DNA of 12,777 nt, from contig JAGRLQ010000011.1 in the NCBI GenBank assembly GCA_020441735.1, positions 1 through 12,777 of the forward strand. Direction: 5' to 3'. The translations under genes and the position numbers were made by a program. The number at the start of each line of letters is the position of its first letter. The first letter of the stretch is position 1. Below the pieces are notes generated by a model, which saw nothing but the letters and a program-made list of their open reading frames with translations, did not search any database and was not told where the DNA came from. Below, piece after piece: positions 1-7,384 of the stretch. Source of the DNA: Nitratireductor sp. GTDB lineage: Bacteria > Pseudomonadota > Alphaproteobacteria > Rhizobiales > Rhizobiaceae.

Positions 1-76
1 TGGTGCCGCTGATAGGACTTGAACCTACGACCCCATCATTACGAATGACGTGCTCTACCAACTGAGCTACAGCGGC
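1..76 (-). tRNA. tRNA-Thr (anticodon CGU)
   Basis: The reverse complement folds as a complete tRNA. It has a 7-bp acceptor stem (GCCGCTG with CAGCGGC), a D arm with AGTTGGTA, a T loop with TTCAAGT, and an encoded 3' CCA at positions 3-1. The anticodon loop is TTCGTAA, so the anticodon is CGT (plus-strand positions 41-43) and the tRNA reads the threonine codon ACG. U36 followed by A37 is the context modified to t6A by the TsaBCDE pathway, whose TsaD subunit is also encoded in this window. The gene ends exactly at the window edge, so it cannot be seen whether its 3' end serves as an integration site. No clear promoter stands out in the short stretch between it and hemY. Confidence 0.96.
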
Positions 77-129
77 TGATGCGGATGCTGATTCCGCGAG
101 CGGCTTTAACCACAAAACCGGCAGCTTGG

Positions 130-146
130 AAAGCCCCGCAGGGGGC
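130..146 (-). terminator. possible weak terminator after hemY
   Basis: Read on the minus strand just past the hemY stop, GCCCC, a 4-nt loop and GGGGC form a short GC-rich hairpin followed by only three T residues. The position fits the end of the hemY transcript, but the short U tract makes this a weak intrinsic terminator. Read-through into the tRNA gene is possible. Confidence 0.35.
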
Positions 147-163
147 CTCAGGCGGCAGCAGCC

Positions 164-1936
164 CTAGAACAGGCCGAACCGTTTCTTGCGCTCGGGTGGC
201 GGGTCGTCCTCCGATATGCCGGGATCGTCCGGCCGCCGGCCAAACGGGAAGGCCGTCCTATTGTCTTCTTCCTCTTCGCCTTCCTGACCGGCTGCCTCCG
301 CCTTTTCCTCTGCAGCATCCGTGTCTTCGGCAGCGGCTTCAATGACGGCATCTTCCGTTCCAGCATTCGAAGCGGCAACCTCTTCGCCCCGCGCTGATGC
401 TGCAGCCTCCGGCTCCGTCTCACTTGACGAATTGGCCGGTTGTTCCACCTCTGCCTCGATCAGCGCCGTGTCTTCGGTCTGCTCGAGCGGCTCTGCAGCA
501 TCTGTCCCGGCAGGTGCAGCCTCTGGCTCCGGCACGGCTTGCGAAGCAGACACCGGATCGGTTTCTTCCGCCGCTGCAGACTGTGCCACCGGCGGTTCAC
601 TGATCAGGTCTTCAAGCCCGTCGGCATCGAGCGCTGCCGCCTGCGGCGCGCCGAGTTGCTCGACCGGTACTTTCCACTCGAAAGCATCGATCCGTCCGCT
701 CAGCGGCGAAACCGGCAGCCACTTCTCCGAGACATAGCCGTCTGCCGTCCACACCGCATCCTTCGGCGCGCGCACCGCGCGTGACAGCCAGTCGCGCATG
801 CGGCCCTTGTCACCGAACTCGCCTTCCTCGATATCGGCCATCAGCAGGCAGGCCCGCTCCGTCGGCGTGGTCGAGAGCACACCCTTCATCGTTTCGCGCG
901 CCAGTTTCCACTCCTGGGCGTCGATCGCGGCTTCGGCAATCGCGAAACTGCCTTCGGGATGGTTCGGCCTGAGTGCTGCCAGCTTCTTCGCCCGCTTGAG
1001 CCGGTCAGCCGCTGAATCGCCGATGCGCAGATGCACATAGGCGTCAGCCAGCTCGGGATGAGGCGACTTCTTCCAGACGGTTTCGATCATCCCGGCGGCG
1101 CGGCCAATATCGCTGTTGCGGGCAAGCGCCTTGGCGCCGATCACCGCAGCCGGCACCAGATCGGGCGCCAGCTTGTGCGCTTCCCTGGCGTGCTTGGCCG
1201 CCGACACCGGATCGGCCGGCTCTTCCGACATCGCCTGCGCCGTCAGCAGAACCGCTCGCTGGCGCCTGGCTTCCTCCTTGGTGATGAGCCCGGCGGTACG
1301 GTTGGCTTCGAGTGTTGCAATCGCGCCCTGCCAGTCGCCGTCGAGGCTCGAATAGCGCAGTTTGGCATTACCCGCCCAGGCAAGCGTCGGCGCCGCCTTG
1401 TGCGCCTCGGTGGCGTAATGCCTTGCCGCTTCGCTGGCGCCCTGGCGCTCCGCCTCGAGATAGAGGCCGCGCAGCGCCACCAGCCTTGTCTGATCATCTT
1501 CCAGCATCGCCTCGAAGCGGGACCGCGCTTCCTCGCGCTTGCCTTCCAGCAGCGAGGACTGCGCGTCCAGCAGATCGACCAGCGGGCCGCGGCCCAACAG
1601 GCGGGTGCTTTCCTTGGTGTAGCGCCGGGCAGCGCCCGCATCACCGGAATTGGCGGCAATCAGGCCGCGCGTCAGCGCCTGATAGCCCTGATCGCGCTTG
1701 CGGCGGCGGAAGAAGCGGCTGACAAGGCGCGGCGAGTCGAGCACCGAGCGCAGCAGCCACCATGTGATCATCACCAGCGCAACCAGTGCGACCACGCCGA
1801 CCAATACCACCATCAGGCTGGTCTGGTAGGAATTGCCCTGCCATTGCAGCATGACATCGCCGGGCCGGTCGGCAAACCAGGCAAAGCCGAAGCCTACGAC
1901 AAAGACGAGCAGAAGGAAAAGAAGAACGCGCAACAT
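164..1936 (-). CDS. hemY: HemY-type inner-membrane TPR protein
   Basis: This 590-residue protein matches the proteobacterial HemY family (HemY N-terminal domain plus TPR-like helices). Two membrane segments are visible, about residues 3-21 and 40-62, followed by a basic stretch (FFRRRKR) and a long run of helical, TPR-like repeats to about residue 430. Residues 436-585 are an acidic, Ala/Glu/Pro-rich low-complexity tail, and the protein ends in a basic RKKRFGLF. The family is linked to late haem synthesis by its gene neighbourhood. It is not the protoporphyrinogen oxidase called HemY in Bacillus, and its exact biochemical role is unsettled. The gene lies 14 nt downstream of mic60, with a GGGGAG ribosome-binding site before the ATG, so the two are very likely co-transcribed. 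The N-terminal hydrophobic start supports this ATG. Confidence 0.9.
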   Translation of the reverse strand: MLRVLLFLLLVFVVGFGFAWFADRPGDVMLQWQGNSYQTSLMVVLVGVVALVALVMITWWLLRSVLDSPRLVSRFFRRRKRDQGYQALTRGLIAANSGDAGAARRYTKESTRLLGRGPLVDLLDAQSSLLEGKREEARSRFEAMLEDDQTRLVALRGLYLEAERQGASEAARHYATEAHKAAPTLAWAGNAKLRYSSLDGDWQGAIATLEANRTAGLITKEEARRQRAVLLTAQAMSEEPADPVSAAKHAREAHKLAPDLVPAAVIGAKALARNSDIGRAAGMIETVWKKSPHPELADAYVHLRIGDSAADRLKRAKKLAALRPNHPEGSFAIAEAAIDAQEWKLARETMKGVLSTTPTERACLLMADIEEGEFGDKGRMRDWLSRAVRAPKDAVWTADGYVSEKWLPVSPLSGRIDAFEWKVPVEQLGAPQAAALDADGLEDLISEPPVAQSAAAEETDPVSASQAVPEPEAAPAGTDAAEPLEQTEDTALIEAEVEQPANSSSETEPEAAASARGEEVAASNAGTEDAVIEAAAEDTDAAEEKAEAAGQEGEEEEDNRTAFPFGRRPDDPGISEDDPPPERKKRFGLF

Positions 1937-1950
1937 CTGGTTTTCTCCCC

Positions 1951-3357
1951 TCAGCCCTGACCAGCAGACAGTTTTTCGATCACCGCGCCGATCAGCGATT
2001 CAGCCTCGATGCGGTCGCGCAGGGCCTGTTCCCATTCCGCGCCCATCTGGCGTGCGTCTTCGGGCAAGGTCTCCCATTGCGGCAGCGCTTCGGCGCTGTT
2101 GCCGGATTTCAGTGCTGCTTCCACCCGCGAGAGAATGGCCCCGGTACTGTTGCCCTCCACGGGTCCGGCGGGACGCACCACGACCAGCGACCTGGCGCTT
2201 GCTATGAACCGCTCGACAACACCGGCATCTTCTTCCGGCCGGCTTTCCACTTTCAGAATGCGGTTGGCGATATCATCAAAACCTGCCAGCAATTGCGCCG
2301 GTGTCTCGATTCCCTTGGCGGCAATTGCCCGCAGTTTCCCGAACTCCGGCGCACCGCCGGCCAGTGCTTCGGCGGAGGCAAGTTCGGCAGAGAACGCGCC
2401 GCCCTGTTCCAGCACGTTGGAAAGCGCCCGCGCGCTCACCGAGCGGGCAATCTTCTGGCCGGAAACCGCCGCTTCCGCAGCAGCCTCCACCTGCGCCATC
2501 GAAGGCAGGATCTTCTCGTTGATTTGCGCGGAAACCGCCTCGACCTCGGCCTTCAGCCCGGCAATCGCCTCACGGTTCTCCCCGATCGATGCTTCAATAT
2601 CTTCGCCAGCCGGAGCACCGGTTTCCAACGCGGCCAGCCGCTCTTCGATGGCACCAAGAACTGCAGCACCATTACTACCGTCTTCACCACCTTCCTGAAT
2701 GGCAGCATTGAGTTCGACAAGACGCGCTTCCACCGCCTCCGAACGCTGAAGCGCACTGTCCGCAGCCGCTTTTGCTGCCTCCAGTGCACCAGCCAGATTT
2801 TCGCCGCCGCTTGCCGAGCCTGCTTCCAGCGCCTCGATGCGCGCCGACAGGGCGTCGGTGGCAACCGATGCCCCGCCAGCCACGCTCTGCTGCAGATTTT
2901 CAAGCTGCGCCTTCAGTGACTGGATTTCTTCCTGATACTGGCTCAATGCTGCCGGATTGGATCCTTCCGGCATGCCGGGCGCGCCGAGCTGACCCATCAG
3001 ATTGGCCCCGCCCAGAGCAATACCGCCGCCAACCACGGCGGCAATCGCAGCCTGTATCAAACCACCGATACCGCCGCGCTTTTCGCTACCGGGGGGCCCG
3101 GCCAGCACTTCAACCGGCGCCTCGTCCGGAATTTCATCTGCGTCCGGGCTGTCCGAGGGTTCGGCTGCACTATTATCGGATATTTCTGCCACCGCTTCAT
3201 TTTCCGATGGCTCGGTGACAGTGGCCATTTCTTCTCCGGCTTCGGCTTCCGCCTTTTCGACCTCTTCCTCCGGCGGATTGGCTGTCAGATCGATTGTGGC
3301 GGGCTGCTTCTGACGCCGGGCTCTCCTGCCTGGTTGTGATTTTCTCGTCGTGGCCAT
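1951..3357 (-). CDS. mic60: bacterial mitofilin (Mic60 homologue)
   Basis: This 468-residue protein has the Mic60 layout. A basic N-terminus is followed by an acidic disordered segment (about 28-90), one membrane segment rich in Gly and Ala (about 97-121), a long coiled-coil-like region (about 138-290), and a C-terminal mitofilin domain (about 300-460, with the GIETPAQLLAGF and VVVRP segments). Alphaproteobacterial Mic60 is the relative of the mitochondrial cristae protein. It is known to bend the inner membrane from the periplasmic side and commonly sits beside hemY. A strong GAGGA site lies 6 nt before the ATG. hemY follows after 14 nt. Upstream, an intrinsic terminator after hemD and a palindrome suggest a separate promoter. 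The identification rests on architecture and context as well as sequence, because the middle of the protein is low in complexity. Confidence 0.88.
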   Translation of the reverse strand: MATTRKSQPGRRARRQKQPATIDLTANPPEEEVEKAEAEAGEEMATVTEPSENEAVAEISDNSAAEPSDSPDADEIPDEAPVEVLAGPPGSEKRGGIGGLIQAAIAAVVGGGIALGGANLMGQLGAPGMPEGSNPAALSQYQEEIQSLKAQLENLQQSVAGGASVATDALSARIEALEAGSASGGENLAGALEAAKAAADSALQRSEAVEARLVELNAAIQEGGEDGSNGAAVLGAIEERLAALETGAPAGEDIEASIGENREAIAGLKAEVEAVSAQINEKILPSMAQVEAAAEAAVSGQKIARSVSARALSNVLEQGGAFSAELASAEALAGGAPEFGKLRAIAAKGIETPAQLLAGFDDIANRILKVESRPEEDAGVVERFIASARSLVVVRPAGPVEGNSTGAILSRVEAALKSGNSAEALPQWETLPEDARQMGAEWEQALRDRIEAESLIGAVIEKLSAGQG

Positions 3358-3479
3358 TCTGGTTCCTCAGTGCGTCTTCATGCCGGCATGAAAACCTTAC
3401 CTATGGGAATTTTTGTTGCAGACAAGCACAGCCTGTCCCTGGACACAACGGTACTTTGGCATCGCGGCGCATGAAAGGC
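3358..3479 (-). promoter_or_regulatory. probable mic60-hemY promoter region
   Basis: This non-coding gap lies between the hemD terminator and the mic60 start. Because transcription from hemC-hemD should largely stop at 3480-3503, a promoter for mic60-hemY is expected here. The best minus-strand candidate is TTGTCT followed 16 nt later by TAGGTA, which is a poor match to the sigma-70 consensus, so no precise promoter is claimed. The region holds a perfect palindrome (listed separately) and the mic60 ribosome-binding site. It contains no supportable gene. Confidence 0.4.
3377..3392. promoter_or_regulatory. perfect 16-bp palindrome upstream of mic60
   Basis: TTCATGCCGGCATGAA is identical to its own reverse complement and stops being symmetric at the next base on each side. 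It lies 19-34 nt upstream of the mic60 start codon, between the expected promoter and the ribosome-binding site. This is where a dimeric regulator would block transcription, and as RNA it could also form a small hairpin. No regulator is assigned. Confidence 0.4.
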
Positions 3480-3503
3480 AAAAAACCGTATAATCGGATA
3501 CGG
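3480..3503 (-). terminator. intrinsic terminator after hemD
   Basis: On the minus strand, CCGTAT (3503-3498), a 6-nt loop and ATACGG (3491-3486) form a perfect 6-bp stem followed by six T residues (3485-3480). It starts 1 nt after the hemD stop codon. The stem is only moderately GC-rich, so termination may be partial. Confidence 0.75.
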
Positions 3504-3504
3504 G

Positions 3505-4236
3505 TCAGGATTCCTGGCGCTGCCGGGTATCCACCAGCAACTCCACCATCGACTCAGCGTCGGGATGCGCCGCCACACGGACATCGCGAAACAAGTCTGC
3601 ACCAAGGGCATCCGCAACCCGTTGTGAAAGCACGGCCGCAGAGATGGTTTCAAACGCGTTTTCAAGCCCGAGCCGGCGTGCCTGCGCTACCAACCGTTTT
3701 CCGCTTTCAGCCGAGAAAACAGCCACTGCGCCGCCTTTTGTGCTTCCTAATGCCGCAGCCATGGTGTCTCGGCTGGCTTCGCATTCCGTCAGCCGGTAGA
3801 TCTCGGCAAGGTCGAGTGTGATGCTGACGGGCTCCAGCATCGCGGCAAGATCCTTCGCCCGCGCCTCGCCGCAGGGATAGATGCCGCAAACAGTATCCCT
3901 TCCGACGAAGTCCGCAGCGATCAGGTTTGCCAGCCCTTCCGCATCGCCCGGCCCTTGGCGTACATCCAGATACGCTTCCTGCCTCAACATCTCCGCCGTG
4001 CGCGGGCCCACCGCATAGGCCGGCGAGCCGCACAAACGGCGTTCCTCCCGCGATGACAGCACTTCAATGGCGGCAGCCGAGGTAAAGACGGAGAAGTCAT
4101 GGGTTCGACCCGGCAGGACGGATCCGGTGTCTTCCAGCTCGATCAGCGGCAGAGAGACCGCTTCAAGACCCGCCGATGCAAACAGCGCCGCCATGCGGGT
4201 ATTGTCGGCAGAGCGGCGGGTAAGCAGCACCTTCAT
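3505..4236 (-). CDS. hemD: uroporphyrinogen-III synthase
   Basis: HemD closes hydroxymethylbilane with inversion of ring D to give uroporphyrinogen III, the branch point to haem, sirohaem and cobalamin. The 243-residue length is normal. Family features include the N-terminal MKVLLTRR, the FTSAAAIE segment (usually FTSxxAV), AVGPRTAE, and the C-terminal HPDAESMVELL. The primary sequence of this family is poorly conserved, so the call leans also on the position directly after hemC, with a gap of 3 nt between the hemC stop and this ATG. There is no strong ribosome-binding site, so translational coupling to hemC is likely. An intrinsic terminator follows the stop codon immediately. Confidence 0.92.
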   Translation of the reverse strand: MKVLLTRRSADNTRMAALFASAGLEAVSLPLIELEDTGSVLPGRTHDFSVFTSAAAIEVLSSREERRLCGSPAYAVGPRTAEMLRQEAYLDVRQGPGDAEGLANLIAADFVGRDTVCGIYPCGEARAKDLAAMLEPVSITLDLAEIYRLTECEASRDTMAAALGSTKGGAVAVFSAESGKRLVAQARRLGLENAFETISAAVLSQRVADALGADLFRDVRVAAHPDAESMVELLVDTRQRQES

Positions 4237-4239
4237 GGG

Positions 4240-5196
4240 TTACGCGTTCCCGCCCCAATCGGCGAAGAAGGCTTCGCCCGCTTCTGCCCGCAGGCGCTTT
4301 CCGCAGTCCCGTCCAAGAGTGGCGGCATCATCCAAGACCGCGCTTTCGCGGCATTCATGCCACTGACGGCCATCCGGACTCAAAATCATGCCATGAAAGT
4401 CGATCCTGTCACCGTTTATGGCCGCATAGCCGGCAATCGGCGTGCGGCAGGAGCCATCGAGCGCATCGAGAAATGCCCGTTCGCAGGCGAGCGCCGTGGC
4501 GGTTTCCGCATCATTGAGCGGTGCCAGCAACCCGTCCATGCACGTGTCGCCAATTCGGCTCTCGACACAGATTGCCCCCTGCCCCGGCGCGGGCGGAAAT
4601 TCCTCCAGATCGAAAACGGAAGCAGCGATATCGCTCATGCCGAGCCGGTTGAGCCCAGCCATGGCAAGCAGGGTGGCTTCTGCGATGCCCTCTTCGAGCT
4701 TCTTCAGCCGGGTCTGCACATTGCCCCGGAACTCGACGATCTGAAGATCGGGCCGCAGTCGCAGCAGCATTGCTCTGCGCCGCAGCGACGAGGTTCCTAT
4801 CACCGCCCCCTTGGGCAGATCGGCAAGGTTTGAAGCCTTGCGGGAAATGAAGGCATCATGGGGCGCCTCGCGCGCCAGAAAACAGGAAAGCGTCAGCCCC
4901 TCCGGCAGTTTCGTCGGCATGTCCTTGGAGGAATGCACCGCGATGTCGATGCGGCCATCGGTCAGCCGCTCCTCGATCTCCTCGGTAAACAACCCCTTGC
5001 CGCCGATCTGCGACAGGGAACGGTCGATGATCCGGTCGCCTTTGGTGCTGATGATATCGATGGCCACATCAAGCTCCGGGCCATGCGCGGCAACCAGCCT
5101 GTCGCGCACCTCATGTGCCTGGGCAAGCGCCAGCGGGCTGCCGCGCGTCCCGATCCGCACCGTCTTGCCGTTTTCATCTGCAGGCCTGCCCGTCAT
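4240..5196 (-). CDS. hemC: hydroxymethylbilane synthase (porphobilinogen deaminase)
   Basis: HemC joins four porphobilinogen molecules into hydroxymethylbilane in the cytoplasm. The 318-residue protein shows the full family pattern: RIGTRGSPLALAQ (14-26), HSSKDMPT with catalytic Asp92, GTSSLRRRA (134-142), RGNVQTRL (157-164), APGQGA (203-208), and Cys250 in LDGSCRTP, which carries the dipyrromethane cofactor. No key residue is missing. The ATG at 5196 places RIGTRGSP at residues 14-21, a short ordinary N-terminal extension; a GGAG lies 11 nt before it. The gene is first in the minus-strand haem cluster and diverges from tsaD across about 120 bp. Confidence 0.98.
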   Translation of the reverse strand: MTGRPADENGKTVRIGTRGSPLALAQAHEVRDRLVAAHGPELDVAIDIISTKGDRIIDRSLSQIGGKGLFTEEIEERLTDGRIDIAVHSSKDMPTKLPEGLTLSCFLAREAPHDAFISRKASNLADLPKGAVIGTSSLRRRAMLLRLRPDLQIVEFRGNVQTRLKKLEEGIAEATLLAMAGLNRLGMSDIAASVFDLEEFPPAPGQGAICVESRIGDTCMDGLLAPLNDAETATALACERAFLDALDGSCRTPIAGYAAINGDRIDFHGMILSPDGRQWHECRESAVLDDAATLGRDCGKRLRAEAGEAFFADWGGNA

Positions 5197-5318
5197 AGGC
5201 TTTGCACTCCGCTTCTGTTAACCGCTATAAGCAGGCCGGACGGCCTTGCGCGTGCCGGTGTAGTCGCTTTTGGCAGCACAGACAATGCGGCAGCCTTGCA
5301 GATGCGGAACAGGATTTC
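5197..5318. promoter_or_regulatory. hemC / tsaD divergent promoter region
   Basis: This 122-bp non-coding region separates the two divergent genes and must hold promoters for both. On the plus strand TTGCAC (5202-5207) is followed 18 bp later by TATAAG (5226-5231), a plausible sigma-70 promoter for tsaD with an 87-nt leader. The same AT-rich block read on the minus strand gives TTATAG, a possible -10 for hemC, but no good -35 lies at the right distance. The exact hemC promoter is therefore unresolved. Confidence 0.5.
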
Positions 5319-6392
5319 ATGCTTGTATTGGGGATCGAAACCAGTTGCGACGAGACCGCAGCAGCGGTGGTAAAGCGCGAGAAGGACAGCGGCCGCATCC
5401 TGTCCAGTTGCGTCCATTCCCAGATCGCAGATCACGCAGCCTTTGGCGGCGTGGTGCCGGAAATCGCCGCCCGCTCCCACCTTTCCCGTCTGGACGGACT
5501 GATCACACGGGCGATGGAGGAGGCAGGGTGCGGCTGGACCGATATCGACGCCATCGCCGTGACCGCCGGACCCGGCCTGATCGGCGGATTGCTGACCGGC
5601 GTGATGATGGCCAAGGCATTGTCTGCAGCGACCGGCATCCCCTATCACGCCATCAACCATCTCGAAGGCCATGCCCTGACACCACGCCTGACCGACGGGC
5701 TGGCATTTCCCTATCTTCTGTTGCTCGTCTCCGGCGGCCATACCCAGTTTGTCGAGGTTCGCGGCGTCGGCGATTACCGAAGACTGGCGACCACCATTGA
5801 CGACGCCCTTGGCGAAGCCTTCGACAAGACCGCCAAACTGCTGTCGCTCGGCTATCCCGGCGGCCCGCAGGTTGAACAGGCTGCCTTGAAGGGCGATCCG
5901 CAGCGCTTCGATTTTCCCCGCCCCCTGTCGGGAAAGGATGAAGTAAATTTCTCCTTCTCGGGACTGAAGACCGCCGTCCGCCAAACCGCCAACAGGCTGG
6001 CGCCGCTTTCGGATACGGATGTCGCCGATATCTGCGCCTCCTTCCAGCGAGCCATCATCGACATATTGTGCGACCGAACGGGAAAGATGATGCGGTATTT
6101 TGATGAAACCCATCAAGGCCATGACCGTGCGCTTGTTGTTGCCGGTGGTGTCGCCGCCAACAAGGCAATCCGCGCAGCCCTCGAAAAACTTGCCGTCGAA
6201 AACGGCTGGAAGCTGGTCGCCCCGCCGCTGGAACTGTGCACCGACAACGCCGCCATGATCGCCTGGGCAGCCATCGAGCGGGCGGGCCGTTTCCCGCCAT
6301 CCGGGCCGGAACTTGCACCACGCTCGCGCTGGCCGCTGGACGAAAACGCAAGCGGCCTGATCGGTTCGGGAAAACGGGGAGTAAAGGCATGA
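5319..6392 (+). CDS. tsaD: tRNA t6A threonylcarbamoyltransferase subunit TsaD
   Basis: With TsaB and TsaE, TsaD transfers the threonylcarbamoyl group to A37 of ANN-decoding tRNAs. The 357-residue product has the ASKHA-fold signatures: GIETSCDET (5-13), AVTAGPGLIGGLLTG (80-94), metal-binding His114 and His118 in NHLEGHAL, SGGHTQ (138-143), FSFSGLKTAV (211-220), VAGGVAANKA (274-283) and Asp309 in CTDNAAMIA. The frame stays open 39 codons further upstream (from a TTG at 5202), but that part is Cys/Arg-rich and unlike the family. Homologues begin at the MLVLGIETS start, which has AGGA 4 nt before it. The stop overlaps the gpsA start (ATGA), so the two are coupled. Confidence 0.97.
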   Translation: MLVLGIETSCDETAAAVVKREKDSGRILSSCVHSQIADHAAFGGVVPEIAARSHLSRLDGLITRAMEEAGCGWTDIDAIAVTAGPGLIGGLLTGVMMAKALSAATGIPYHAINHLEGHALTPRLTDGLAFPYLLLLVSGGHTQFVEVRGVGDYRRLATTIDDALGEAFDKTAKLLSLGYPGGPQVEQAALKGDPQRFDFPRPLSGKDEVNFSFSGLKTAVRQTANRLAPLSDTDVADICASFQRAIIDILCDRTGKMMRYFDETHQGHDRALVVAGGVAANKAIRAALEKLAVENGWKLVAPPLELCTDNAAMIAWAAIERAGRFPPSGPELAPRSRWPLDENASGLIGSGKRGVKA

Positions 6393-7384
6393 GCGGTGAA
6401 ACCTGCCGTATCGCCGTGCTCGGCGCCGGCGCCTGGGGGACGGCGCTTGCCAGCGTGCTTGCCCGCAAGGGGCATGACACCGTTTTGTGGGGCCGCGATG
6501 AGGAGACCATCGCTGCAATCAACGCGAAACGGCAGAACCCGCGCTACCTGCCGGACATTGCCCTGCCGGACGAACTATCAGCAACCGGCGATGTCGGCAG
6601 TGCGCTGGAAGGGACGGAACTCGTCCTGCTGGTGACCCCTGCCCAGACCATTGCCGAAATGGCGGAACTGCTTTCGGGCAGGATCGGTCCTGCCACGCCA
6701 CTCATCCTGTGCGCCAAGGGGATCGACCGCAAGACCGGCAAACTGCCGGCGGAGACGGTGGCAGACCGGCTGGCCGGACAATCGCTGGCTGCCCTTTCGG
6801 GCCCGAGCTTTGCTCATGACGTCGCCCGCGGGCTTCCCACCGCCGTCACCCTGGCTCATCCCGATGGCAACAAGGCCGCCGAGCTGGCCGCCATCGTTTC
6901 GTCGGGAACCTTCCGCGTCTATGCATCTACCGATCTGCAAGGGGTTGAACTGGGCGGCGCACTGAAGAACGTGATTGCCGTCGGCATTGGCGTCTGCCGG
7001 GGCATGGGGCTTGGCGCCAGCGCGGAAGCAGCACTTACGGCGCGCGGCTTTGCTGAACTCTCAAGGCTCGCCACCCGCCTTGGCGCAAACCCGCAAACCC
7101 TGATGGGGCTTTCCGGCCTCGGCGATCTGGTGCTGACATGCTCGGGAACCCAGTCGCGCAACTTCGCCTATGGCATGGCGATCGGCGAGGGAAAGGACAC
7201 CTCGGGCCTGCCGCTTGCCGAAGGCGCGTTTACCGCTGGCATTGCTGCAAGGATTGCCGGCGAAAAGGATATCCAGGCGCCGCTCATTTCCACGGTTGCC
7301 AAACTGGTCGAAGGCGCGATAACCCCGAAGGCAGCCCTGCAGGAACTGCTGGCACGGCCACTCAGAAGCGAAAGCGAGGAATGA
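6389..7384 (+). CDS. gpsA: NAD(P)-dependent glycerol-3-phosphate dehydrogenase
   Basis: GpsA reduces dihydroxyacetone phosphate to sn-glycerol-3-phosphate, the backbone of phospholipids. The 331-residue length is typical. The dinucleotide-binding motif GAGAWGTALA lies at 12-21, AKG at 109-111 contains conserved Lys110, SGPSFAHDVA is at 137-146, and the catalytic Lys193 lies in GGALKNVIAV. GLSGLGDLVLTC in the C-terminal half is also characteristic. The start is fixed by a GGGGAG site at 6376-6381 and by a 4-nt ATGA overlap with tsaD. The frame is open further upstream, but that part is tsaD in another frame. The stop shares its last base with the next ATG (TGATG). Confidence 0.98.
   Translation: MSGETCRIAVLGAGAWGTALASVLARKGHDTVLWGRDEETIAAINAKRQNPRYLPDIALPDELSATGDVGSALEGTELVLLVTPAQTIAEMAELLSGRIGPATPLILCAKGIDRKTGKLPAETVADRLAGQSLAALSGPSFAHDVARGLPTAVTLAHPDGNKAAELAAIVSSGTFRVYASTDLQGVELGGALKNVIAVGIGVCRGMGLGASAEAALTARGFAELSRLATRLGANPQTLMGLSGLGDLVLTCSGTQSRNFAYGMAIGEGKDTSGLPLAEGAFTAGIAARIAGEKDIQAPLISTVAKLVEGAITPKAALQELLARPLRSESEE

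Noticed and set aside
1..76. tRNA-Thr as an integration site
   Set aside because: The tRNA 3' end is the window edge, no attachment-site repeat was seen inside the window, and the neighbouring genes are housekeeping.
1031..1960. Plus-strand open frame of 309 codons
   Set aside because: It is antisense to hemY and rich in Arg, Gln and His with no family resemblance; it is a product of the third-position GC bias of the real gene.
2077..2919. Plus-strand open frame of 280 codons over mic60
   Set aside because: It is antisense to mitofilin, whose protein shows a coherent architecture; the plus-strand product shows none.
4099..4833. Plus-strand open frame of 244 codons across hemD and hemC
   Set aside because: It lies antisense over two certain genes and has a composition typical of shadow frames.
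5202..5318. Longer TsaD starting at TTG 5202
   Set aside because: The added 39 residues are Cys/Arg-rich and unlike any TsaD N-terminus, and the region carries a plausible promoter. The ATG at 5319 matches the family.
5193..6518. Minus-strand open frame of 441 codons opposite tsaD
   Set aside because: It covers nearly the whole of a well-supported tsaD gene and runs into gpsA, has no recognisable motifs, and is explained by codon bias of the sense strand.
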